Source of the DNA: Billgrantia ethanolica
GTDB lineage: Bacteria; Pseudomonadota; Gammaproteobacteria; Pseudomonadales; Halomonadaceae
Assembly (NCBI RefSeq): GCF_021404305.1
Contig: NZ_JABFTX010000002.1
Span: 496,001-560,000, forward strand
Direction: 5' to 3'
Length of the DNA stretch: 64,000 nt
Below the pieces are notes generated by a model. It saw nothing but the letters and a program-made list of their open reading frames with translations, was not told the origin of the DNA and did no database searches. This document shows, piece after piece, positions 56,856 through 64,000 of this stretch. Each line of letters opens with the position of its first letter. Positions within the stretch are counted from its first letter, which is position 1. The translations under genes and the position numbers were made by a program.

Positions 56856-58702
56856 TCGATTACCTCGGGGCTCCATATGGAATAATTCGTGCCGCTAACG
56901 GGAGCATCCGGTCGTTCCTGGGCCATCCTCTCAGCCGCCGTTTGTGATGAGCCGATATGCTGTCCTACCTGTTCGAAAAGATCCCCTACTTGCACCTCGG
57001 AGGTGTTCTCTCTGCCGACATTGAATCCCGTTTGCTTAGCATTGTCTTCATCATTGCGCACTCTTACTTCCGTATAAGCCGTGAGAGTCAACACGACGCC
57101 TTCGAACTCATAGCGGCACTGCCGCTCACCTTCATGCATACGCATGGCCCAGATCCAGGCAGTATGCAGCGAACCGCTGGCCCCGGCCTTGGCGCTGAAG
57201 ACCCACACTTGAGCTTCGATTTCGATGGCGATCTCGGCTTTACCGTTGATCTTTAGCTCACCGCCAAACTGTTGCTGAATACCAGCGTAGGCCGCTTCCA
57301 GATTGCCATTGGCCGGGATCGTAATACTCGCTCCGCTATCGATCGTATGCCGCAGGCTGCCCGTGGCGGCCATTTCCAGGTAAGCGTCCAATTTCCCGGT
57401 GATATGCTCACCTGCCGCCATACGTGCCCGAGCTTCGCTGATGGCATTTGCTCCAGGGCCACTAAAGGTCATAGCCAGGGCATCGATGAAATCGAGCTTA
57501 CCCGATACTCCGATGCTGAGCGTCGATTCAAGGCTGGAGATGGCAAGTTGCAGGTCAGGCGCCCCCGTAACGGCGGTCAGTTCGAAGCCCTTCGGCTCGA
57601 AGGTCAACGATTTGCTGAGCTGTATGCCGGAAGCGAACTGAGTGCGATTCAGTTCCTGTCGCTGCCGGTTGCCTACGGCAACATAGTGATCCATCTTGCC
57701 AATGATGTTGGCCATGGTGCCCACGAGCCCCGGGGCCTCGCTGCCGCTATCGACTGCCTGGCCGGTGTTGGCGGAGCCACCGGCGCTGCCCTCGGCCGTC
57801 AACTCGTAGGCACCGTACTGCCCGGTGAGCGATCCCTTGGCCTCCGCGGAGGCGGAAACCCCAGCCGTTGTGAAGCTGATGCGAGTGGCCAACTCCAGTT
57901 TTCCATCCAGCTTGGCATAGGGCAGCGGAATGACTCGACAAGGCACTCCCATCGAGGCATCCGAAAGGCACTGGAAGGGTGTGAAACTGGCTCCCTGTCT
58001 TCCCCTCACAGCCGAGGCAATGGCTAGTACGGCATCCATGGCAAATAGCGCATACAGTACATTTTCTGGTACGTAGTTTCGCAGCGCCAGGCTAACGTTG
58101 AGCATTTGCTCGTAACCTGTGGCCACTTCCACCTGCTGCTCTTCGATGCGACTTCGCCCATTGGTCAGGCCCGTTGTATCCATTCTGGGCCGATCATAGT
58201 GCCCGGCCTGGCAGCGCTGTCCTTCCCATTCGACTTGCACTTTGGAGAGCAGATGCATGCCTTCTACCTCCTTGGCAACGACCAAGAGTGTAGTGGCCGC
58301 GACACATTGCTCGTCCGACTCGGCCATTGCCGGTGGCCAGGTAACCTTGCGAGTGCTATCGGTGCTGTCGGATATGCTTCCCGAGATTAGACAGCAAGGC
58401 TCGTTGGACTGGCATTCGACGCAGGCCGCTGCGAAATCCGGATCGAGGGTGGGATCGCTACCCGGCTCCGGTGGGATGGGGCTTCTGGCAAGCGGTTGCC
58501 CGCCATTACCACCCTGCTCGACCCACCTATTGGCCCAATTTCTCATGACGGGGTTTTCCAGGTTACTTGCGCCGTTGTCGCTCCTGCGCTGGAAGGCCTT
58601 GCCGATCTCGTTCTCCAGCAAGCGGCGGTCATGGGCGTTGAAGCGCTCTCCATCCGAGGCGAGGATATAGGCGAGATCTTCTGCGGTTGGGTTATAGCTC
58701 AT
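56840..58702 (-). CDS. Putative T6SS cargo protein, 620 residues
   Basis: This protein lacks a signal peptide. A helical N-terminal part (about 1-60) is followed by a Pro-rich linker, a Cys-rich stretch (CVECQSNEPCC, about 93-103), one possible membrane helix (ENVLYALFAMDAVLAIASAV, about 220-240) and a long Gly/Ala/Ser-rich beta-strand region (about 280-600) with motifs such as KLDGKLELATRIS and KINGKAEIAIEIEAQVWVFS. I recognise no toxin domain. It follows vgrG and the DUF4123 adaptor gene, whose products usually load the next gene's product, making it the most likely effector of the island. The base composition is visibly more AT-rich than the surrounding PQQ genes. Confidence 0.75.
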   Translation of the reverse strand: MSYNPTAEDLAYILASDGERFNAHDRRLLENEIGKAFQRRSDNGASNLENPVMRNWANRWVEQGGNGGQPLARSPIPPEPGSDPTLDPDFAAACVECQSNEPCCLISGSISDSTDSTRKVTWPPAMAESDEQCVAATTLLVVAKEVEGMHLLSKVQVEWEGQRCQAGHYDRPRMDTTGLTNGRSRIEEQQVEVATGYEQMLNVSLALRNYVPENVLYALFAMDAVLAIASAVRGRQGASFTPFQCLSDASMGVPCRVIPLPYAKLDGKLELATRISFTTAGVSASAEAKGSLTGQYGAYELTAEGSAGGSANTGQAVDSGSEAPGLVGTMANIIGKMDHYVAVGNRQRQELNRTQFASGIQLSKSLTFEPKGFELTAVTGAPDLQLAISSLESTLSIGVSGKLDFIDALAMTFSGPGANAISEARARMAAGEHITGKLDAYLEMAATGSLRHTIDSGASITIPANGNLEAAYAGIQQQFGGELKINGKAEIAIEIEAQVWVFSAKAGASGSLHTAWIWAMRMHEGERQCRYEFEGVVLTLTAYTEVRVRNDEDNAKQTGFNVGRENTSEVQVGDLFEQVGQHIGSSQTAAERMAQERPDAPVSGTNYSIWSPEVIEWQAY

Positions 58703-58721
58703 TCCGATTTTCCTCTGCCTG

Positions 58722-60086
58722 CTATGGCGACTCGATCCAGGCGCCATGTATCACGCTGATCTGTGCTTGCTGTTTCAGGAAGTCACGCCGAATACGGCCA
58801 CGCGGAATCCACTCTTCGATGAGCTTGCGCTTCTGCCATGCAAGCTTGCCAGGATGGTTCAGGATGCTCTTGGCATCCTGGTATTCATGGAGAAAATCCT
58901 GGCCGAACTCGAGCACGCACTTGGCTAACGTCGCCACCTGCTTCCCCGAGGTCATTCCATAGCGTTGCCCCAGCCTGCCGGCAGCCTCGACCGCGGCCAG
59001 GAGTTCTGCCAGCGGGGTCTTGGCGTAGGGTTCCATGAGTTCCCTGGCCAGCTTGCGCTGCGCCCGGGTGGCCTGCAGGGCGCCGAAACGGGTGAACTCG
59101 GTTGGGTCGATGGCGAAGCTGCGCCCAGGGGTGATGGGAGTGGCCTCGCCGTGGCGCTCGGTTTCGCTGTCGTTCAGCGTCAGCCGTAGCAGCCGCCCTT
59201 GCACTTCCTGAGACGTGGCGGCGAAATGGGGCGGGTCGCTGAGGTTGGCCATGTCGGGCACGTTCATCAGGGGCGAGAGCCCAACGATAAGCGTGTCCAG
59301 CGGGGCCATGAGGGCGGCCAGTTTCCAGGGGGCCAGCGCCTGGGCCATGTCCAGCGCCACGCGCGGGTCGTAGAAGCGGAAGTAGACCGGCGCCTGATCG
59401 TTGGCCGGGGTCCACAGCATGGTGAATTTGCGCAGGTGGCTGCGTAGTTGCTTCAGGGTGGCGTGGGACTGCAGCAGCAGGCCCCAGTGCTGCTCCTGGG
59501 GCAGGCCTGCCAGCCAGTGGCGGATCTCACTGTCGGGTTCAAGCCGTACCAGCCAGGGGGCGATGGCGCGGGTGGCGGCATCGGTGGTGGCGTAGAGGCA
59601 GGCGCTCTGGACCTCGGCAGCAGCGAGCCGTTGCATGGCCTCGCGACAGTTGACGCCGTCGATCACCGCCCACAGCGGTGGCGAGGTGGGGGTGAAGAGG
59701 TCTGCCCAGGCGATCTCGTCGTAGCGGACCGGGGGCTGTGTCGGGGGGACTGCCTCGGCCGGCGCTGTCGCCTCCGGCAGTAGCGGGAGCATCTCGCCGA
59801 AGGCCACCGGGGTACGCGATGAGAGCGCCTCCGCCAGGTCGAGCAGCGTTTTCGACATGCCTTCGCGGCGAAAGCGCTGCAGCAGGGTTTGTACCGCGTC
59901 GAGCCGGACGAGTCGGAGCCCTTCGCCGTCGAGCGTCGCCTGCAGTTGGGTACGCATGTCCTCTTCCGACTCGGCCCGTACCACCACGGTGACCATGGCG
60001 TCGTCGGTGTCGGCCTGCCAGCGTCTCGCCGCCGGCGAGCCGGCACGCAGGTGGCAGCGTCCGGTCCAGTAGTCGTGGGACGACAT
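58722..60086 (-). CDS. DUF4123 T6SS effector adaptor
   Basis: DUF4123 (Tap/TEC) proteins act in the cytoplasm to load a specific effector onto VgrG. The 454-residue protein has a DUF4123 domain at about 135-255 (WAVIDGVNCREAMQRL, PWLVRLEPDSEIRHWLAG, KQLRSHLRKFTMLW, VYFRFYDPRVALDM). An extra N-terminal region of about 130 residues precedes the domain, and a long helical C-terminal part follows it. It starts 5 bp after vgrG, and the putative cargo gene starts 19 bp downstream. Confidence 0.9.
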   Translation of the reverse strand: MSSHDYWTGRCHLRAGSPAARRWQADTDDAMVTVVVRAESEEDMRTQLQATLDGEGLRLVRLDAVQTLLQRFRREGMSKTLLDLAEALSSRTPVAFGEMLPLLPEATAPAEAVPPTQPPVRYDEIAWADLFTPTSPPLWAVIDGVNCREAMQRLAAAEVQSACLYATTDAATRAIAPWLVRLEPDSEIRHWLAGLPQEQHWGLLLQSHATLKQLRSHLRKFTMLWTPANDQAPVYFRFYDPRVALDMAQALAPWKLAALMAPLDTLIVGLSPLMNVPDMANLSDPPHFAATSQEVQGRLLRLTLNDSETERHGEATPITPGRSFAIDPTEFTRFGALQATRAQRKLARELMEPYAKTPLAELLAAVEAAGRLGQRYGMTSGKQVATLAKCVLEFGQDFLHEYQDAKSILNHPGKLAWQKRKLIEEWIPRGRIRRDFLKQQAQISVIHGAWIESP

Positions 60087-60091
60087 GGGGC

Positions 60092-62086
60092 TTAGCCCTG
60101 CAGCGGGCAGTGGGAGACGAAGGGGCTGCCTTCTCCGGCGGCCGCTTCCAGCACGGCGGGAATGGGTGGCAGGGCGGCGGCCCCCGGTGAGGCGGAGCCG
60201 ACGTTGAGATGCGGGGTGACGTCGACACGACCGCCCGCGACGACCAACGCGGCGGCGCCCGCCACGAGGGTGATCTTGGACGCGTCGAGGACAATCTCGC
60301 CATCGGCCTTGAGGGTGATGTCACCCCCGGCGTGGGTCTGGAAGCTGCTGCCGACGCGCAGGCCGCGCTCGCCGTCGATCTTTTCACTGAGGTTGGCGCC
60401 GACGGTGACGTCGCGGTTGCCCTCGATGGTTTCGATACGGTCGTTGGCCACGGCGAGAGTGGAGTCGTGGCCGATGGTGGCGCTGTCGTCGTACTCCACG
60501 CGCTTCTGGCGCGAGTTCTTGACGTGCAGCTCCAGATTCTTCTGGGCATGCACGTAGATGAACTCTTCGCCGGCCAGGTCTTCGAAGGTCAGCTCGTTAC
60601 TGCCCTCGCCCTGGTGGGTCTGGGTCTTGATCGTGGTGCGAGTCTTGTGGACGGGCAGCGGGTAAGGCGGCGTGTTGGTCGCGTGGTAGGTGCGCCCGGT
60701 GATCAGTGGCTGATCTGGATCGCCCTCGAGGAAGCTGACGACCACCTCATGGCCGATCCTGGGAATCGCGATACTGCCGTAGCCGCCACCGGCCCAGCCC
60801 TGGGCGACCCGGATCCAGGCGCTGGCGGTTTCGTCAGGCGCGGCGTCGCGGTCCCAGGGGAACTGCACCTTGACCCGGCCGTATTCGTCGCAGTAGATCT
60901 CTTCCCCCGCCGGTCCCACCACGAAGGCGATCTGGGGGCCGTCGACCCGCGGCTTGGGATTGGGCCTGGGGCGCCAGGCGATGTCGCCGGGGGTCAGCAA
61001 CAGTTCGTTGTGGTAGCGCGTCATGCCACCCGCATCATCGGCCGCCCCCTGCTCACCGTTCAGGACGATGCCGTCCTCTTCCAGGGCCTGGGGCTGCTTG
61101 CCGTAATGGGTGACCGCGATCAGCTGCCAGTCGCGGTTGAGGCTGGCGGCATCGTGGTCGGTCAGCTCAAAGCGAGCGCCGGGGGCGAACTCGGGCAGGT
61201 CGCTGACCGCTTCGGCCGTGAGGGCCTCGTGGCGCAGCGACTCGAGGCGCACGCGGGTGAAGGGCTGGCCGGAGGCATCCTGCTTGTAGCGGCCGGGATA
61301 GTCGTAGTGCTCGTACCCCTGATCGGCGACGCCACGTTGACCGAGTGCTTCCACGTCCTGACCGACGTGTTCATGCAGCTGATCATAGGCGGGCTGCTTG
61401 AAGGAGTAATCCTTGAGGGTCACCGAGGAGGGTGCCACCCGGGCGAGCTGGCGCAGTTGGCGCACGTGACGCTCAGGGGCCGTGCCACCGGCGCGGCTGT
61501 GGTAACGGCGCGGTCCGAGAGCGCTGAGCACGTGGGGCGCATCGGCGAACACCAGGCGATGACCGCTGTCGCTGAACTCGTGGAAGTAGCACAGCCCCTC
61601 TTCGGCGGCCAGGCGCTCGATGAAGGCCAGGTCGGATTCGCGATATTGCACGCAGAACTCCCGAACCTGGGGTTCGCGTGTCACGGCAAAAGCGATGTCG
61701 TGCAGACCGCGCTCCCCGCACAGGGTCTCGATGATCGCCAGCGGCGAGAGCTGCTGGAAGATGCGCGAGTTCTGGCGCAACGAGAGACGCCACAGGGCGG
61801 GACGCAGCACCAGCGAATAGAAGGTACGGCGATGGCCGCGGTCGCCGCGGCCGAACTCGCTGATCACCCCATGCACCCGGCGCAGCGGCTCGCCGTCCTG
61901 CCAAATCGTCAGGCAAGCCTCGCGGTCGAGCAGAGCAGCGGCGTCCAGGTCACCGTGGCGGCTGGCCAGATTGAGGATCAGTTCGAACGGCTTGGAAAGC
62001 GCCTCGCGGTGGATGAAGTCCACCACCGCCACGTCATCGACACCGGGCAGGGTCAGGGTGAACTGCAGTCCAGTTGCGTGCGCCAT
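60092..62086 (-). CDS. vgrG: T6SS spike protein VgrG (TssI)
   Basis: VgrG forms the trimeric puncturing spike of the type VI system. The 664-residue protein has the gp27-like base (about 1-360; FIHREALSKPFELIL, ESDLAFIERLAAEEGLCYFHE), the gp5 OB-fold (EIYCDEYGRVKVQFPWDRD; RVAQGWAGGGYGSIAIPRIG, GHEVVVSFLEGDPDQPLITG) and beta-helix repeats to about 620. A short tail of about 45 residues ends the protein, with no recognised enzymatic extension. GGGAGG precedes the ATG. No structural tss genes are present, so this is an orphan island. Confidence 0.96.
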   Translation of the reverse strand: MAHATGLQFTLTLPGVDDVAVVDFIHREALSKPFELILNLASRHGDLDAAALLDREACLTIWQDGEPLRRVHGVISEFGRGDRGHRRTFYSLVLRPALWRLSLRQNSRIFQQLSPLAIIETLCGERGLHDIAFAVTREPQVREFCVQYRESDLAFIERLAAEEGLCYFHEFSDSGHRLVFADAPHVLSALGPRRYHSRAGGTAPERHVRQLRQLARVAPSSVTLKDYSFKQPAYDQLHEHVGQDVEALGQRGVADQGYEHYDYPGRYKQDASGQPFTRVRLESLRHEALTAEAVSDLPEFAPGARFELTDHDAASLNRDWQLIAVTHYGKQPQALEEDGIVLNGEQGAADDAGGMTRYHNELLLTPGDIAWRPRPNPKPRVDGPQIAFVVGPAGEEIYCDEYGRVKVQFPWDRDAAPDETASAWIRVAQGWAGGGYGSIAIPRIGHEVVVSFLEGDPDQPLITGRTYHATNTPPYPLPVHKTRTTIKTQTHQGEGSNELTFEDLAGEEFIYVHAQKNLELHVKNSRQKRVEYDDSATIGHDSTLAVANDRIETIEGNRDVTVGANLSEKIDGERGLRVGSSFQTHAGGDITLKADGEIVLDASKITLVAGAAALVVAGGRVDVTPHLNVGSASPGAAALPPIPAVLEAAAGEGSPFVSHCPLQG

Positions 62087-62434
62087 GACGCCTCCCTACG
62101 TCCGTGTTGCCGGGCGCGCAAGTACGCCCGATGCTGCATTAGTGGTTGCTTTATCGAATGAGAAAAATACCACCCCCTCCCGGAGGCTTCTGTCGTTTTT
62201 CTCTGATCAGCGTGTAAGTAATGGCTGACAAAAAGGCGACGACATTGGCTATGCGACAGTATCGCAGCGATCTTTTCAATAAGAGTCTTACGACCAAGAG
62301 AGGAGAACATGTCGTCCCTGTTGGCCATGGTTGGCCAGTAACACTTGACACACATTGAGTCGTGAAGCGCCTGGCAGGAGCGGCGCTGGAGCGAATAACA
62401 ATCCTGTTGACCTACTGCCCCTCCGGAGAGCGTC
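62087..62434. other. Intergenic region vgrG/quinoprotein dehydrogenase
   Basis: These 348 bp contain no gene. They should hold divergent promoters for the VgrG island and the dehydrogenase gene. The complement of 62285-62294 reads GTCGTAAGAC, like the repeat upstream of the ABC operon at 44088. The part from 62150 to 62300 is relatively AT-rich. No terminal repeats of a mobile element were seen. Confidence 0.5.
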
Positions 62435-64000
62435 ATGACTCAGTCATTTCCCATCGGCAAGCTGTCTCGACCGTTTGCCCTGACGGCCCTTGCCCTGGCC
62501 ATTTCCGCCCAGGCCCAGGCCGTCACCTTCGACGACATGCTCAACGACCACCTCGCCACCGATCAGGTGGTCACCAATGGCATGGGCCTGCACGGCCAGC
62601 GCTACAGCCCGCTGACGACACTCAATACCGACAACGTTCATCAACTCAGGCCGGTGTGGGCCTTCTCCTTCGGTGGCGAGAAGCAGCGGGGCCAGGAGTC
62701 CCAGCCGCTGGTCAAGGACGGCGTGATGTACGTGACCGGCTCCTACTCGCGTATCTGGGCGGTGGATGCCTATACCGGTGAACAGATCTGGCAGTACGAG
62801 GCGCGTCTGCCGGATGGGATCATGCCCTGCTGCGACGTGATCAACCGAGGTGCCGCCATCTATGGCGACAAGGTCTATTTCGGCACCCTGGACGCGCGTC
62901 TGGTGGCGCTGGACCGCGAAACCGGCCGGGTGCAGTGGATCAAGCGCGTGGCCGACTATCAGGCGGGGCACTCTATCACGGCGGCGCCCATCGTGATCGA
63001 CGGCAAGCTGATCACCGGGGTGGCCGGAGGTGAATTCGGCGTGGTGGGCACGATCTTCGCCTTCGATGCCGAGACCGGCGACGAACTGTGGACCCGGCCG
63101 GTGATCGAGGGCCACATGGGCTACGTCTACGAGAACGGCGAAGCGGTGGAGCACGGCATCACCGGCGGCGAGGCCGGGCAGACCTGGCCGGGCGACATGT
63201 GGCAGCAGGGCGGCGGCGCCCCCTGGCTGGGCGGCTTCTACGACGCCGACACCCATACCCTGCTGATCGGCACAGGCAACCCGGCGCCGTGGAACTCTCA
63301 CCTGCGCCCCGGCGACAACCTCTACAGCTCCTCACGGCTGGCCATCGTTCCCGACGACGGCAGCATCAAGTGGCACTTCCAGGCCACGCCCAACGACGGC
63401 TGGGACTACGACGGCGTCAACGAGGTGATCTCGTTCGACTACGAGGATAACGGCAGCGTGATCAAGGCGGCGGCCACGGCGGATCGCAACGGCTTCTTCT
63501 ACGTGCTGAACCGTGAGAACGGCGAGTTCATTCGCGGCTTCCCCTTCGCCGACAAGATCACCTGGGCGGAAGGCCTGGACGAGAACGGCCGGCCGATCTT
63601 CAACCCCGCAGGGCGACCGGGCAATCCAGCGGATGTGGCGGATGAGCGAGGCGAGTCGGTGCAGGCCTACCCGGCCTTCCTGGGCGCCAAGAACTGGAAC
63701 CCCATGGCCTACAGCCAGGACACCGGCCTTTTCTACATCCCCTCCAACGAGTGGATGATGGATATCTGGAACGAGCCAGTCTCCTACCGCAAGGGGGCGG
63801 CCTACCTGGGCGCGGGGTTCACCATCCGGCCCGCCAACGACGACTACATCGGTGTGCTGCGGGCTGTCGATCCGCGCACCGGCGAAGAAGTCTGGCGCCA
63901 CGAGAATCGCGCTCCGCTGTGGGGCGGTGTGATGACTACTGCCGGCAACCTGGTCTTCACCGGTACGCCGGAGGGCTATCTCAAGGCGTTCGACGCCGTC
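62435..64000 (+). CDS. PQQ-dependent alcohol dehydrogenase (partial, lanthanide-type signature)
   Basis: This is a periplasmic eight-bladed propeller quinoprotein of the methanol/ethanol dehydrogenase family. The first 522 residues are present and the frame stays open at the window end. The signal peptide (about 1-29) ends in AQAQA. Cys132-Cys133 (MPCCDV) form the typical vicinal disulfide, tryptophan-docking motifs such as [11 protein letters not shown] and DAETGDELW recur, and the catalytic Asp is in WDYDGVNE (Asp324). Asp326, two residues on, is the position occupied by Asp in lanthanide-dependent XoxF and PedH and by Ala or Ser in calcium enzymes. It probably passes electrons to PedF and needs PQQ from pqqABCDE. 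Confidence 0.94.
   Translation, partial: MTQSFPIGKLSRPFALTALALAISAQAQAVTFDDMLNDHLATDQVVTNGMGLHGQRYSPLTTLNTDNVHQLRPVWAFSFGGEKQRGQESQPLVKDGVMYVTGSYSRIWAVDAYTGEQIWQYEARLPDGIMPCCDVINRGAAIYGDKVYFGTLDARLVALDRETGRVQWIKRVADYQAGHSITAAPIVIDGKLITGVAGGEFGVVGTIFAFDAETGDELWTRPVIEGHMGYVYENGEAVEHGITGGEAGQTWPGDMWQQGGGAPWLGGFYDADTHTLLIGTGNPAPWNSHLRPGDNLYSSSRLAIVPDDGSIKWHFQATPNDGWDYDGVNEVISFDYEDNGSVIKAAATADRNGFFYVLNRENGEFIRGFPFADKITWAEGLDENGRPIFNPAGRPGNPADVADERGESVQAYPAFLGAKNWNPMAYSQDTGLFYIPSNEWMMDIWNEPVSYRKGAAYLGAGFTIRPANDDYIGVLRAVDPRTGEEVWRHENRAPLWGGVMTTAGNLVFTGTPEGYLKAFDAV

Noticed and set aside
60209..62161. 650-codon plus-strand open frame opposite vgrG
   Set aside because: VgrG on the minus strand has full domain structure and a strong ribosome site; the opposing frame has no recognisable motif and starts within the vgrG coding region.

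Overview
The window looks like a chromosomal segment of a halophilic gammaproteobacterium, most likely Halomonadaceae. The GC content is high, the proteins are acidic, and TRAP transporters are abundant (DctPQM and TAXI type, the latter followed by a UspA gene). The ureide, sulfide-oxidation and PQQ/quinoprotein gene sets also fit that group. The assignment is inferred from gene content; no rRNA or other phylogenetic marker is present, and I saw no tRNA, rRNA, CRISPR array or complete insertion sequence.

Region 1 (1-13.8 kb) is purine/ureide breakdown feeding glyoxylate salvage. Allantoinase PuuE opens it. A divergent YfcC-type carrier and an RpiR regulator follow, then ureidoglycine aminohydrolase and ureidoglycolate lyase, which release glyoxylate and urea. 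Next comes gcl-hyi-glxR-ttuD-pyk, which condenses glyoxylate to tartronate semialdehyde and carries it through glycerate and 2-phosphoglycerate to pyruvate. An FCD-type GntR regulator closes the block. TGTATACA palindromes occur upstream of puuE (three) and upstream of the GntR gene (one), and separate palindromes flank or overlap the gcl and allE promoters.

Region 2 (13.8-23.1 kb) is transport: an EamA exporter, a DctPQM TRAP system, a macrodomain protein, a DUF2798 protein, and a TAXI-TRAP system with a fused permease, a universal stress protein and a structured 5' leader. Region 3 (23.1-30.8 kb) has a leftward sulfur operon (cytochrome c, flavocytochrome c sulfide dehydrogenase flavoprotein, YeeE/YedE permease, fused SoxYZ). 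It is followed by a DUF2189 membrane protein, a molybdopterin-fold periplasmic protein and a hybrid kinase.

Region 4 (30.8-54.6 kb and 62.4 kb to the end) is a large PQQ/alcohol-oxidation locus of the exa/erc/ped kind. It holds a soluble sugar dehydrogenase, pqqABCDE, ErcA-like Fe-alcohol dehydrogenase, two related hybrid kinases with a NosP-type FIST protein between them, an AgmR/ErbR-like regulator, several quinoprotein-associated ABC components, a beta-propeller protein, a cupredoxin-like protein, cytochrome c550 PedF, a periplasmic binding protein, a SoxYZ-like carrier, a metallohydrolase, and finally a quinoprotein alcohol dehydrogenase that runs off the window. The dehydrogenase carries the Asp-Tyr-Asp signature of lanthanide-dependent enzymes.

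Region 5 (54.6-62.1 kb) is a type VI secretion VgrG island on the opposite strand, lying between the metallohydrolase and the dehydrogenase. It encodes VgrG, a DUF4123 adaptor, a 620-residue unrecognised protein, a 343-residue secreted protein, a PAAR tip and a small basic protein built of five Myb/SANT-like repeats. This island is the part of the window most likely to contain undescribed biology. A 214-bp MITE-like element with symmetrical terminal and subterminal inverted repeats sits at 46.6-46.8 kb.
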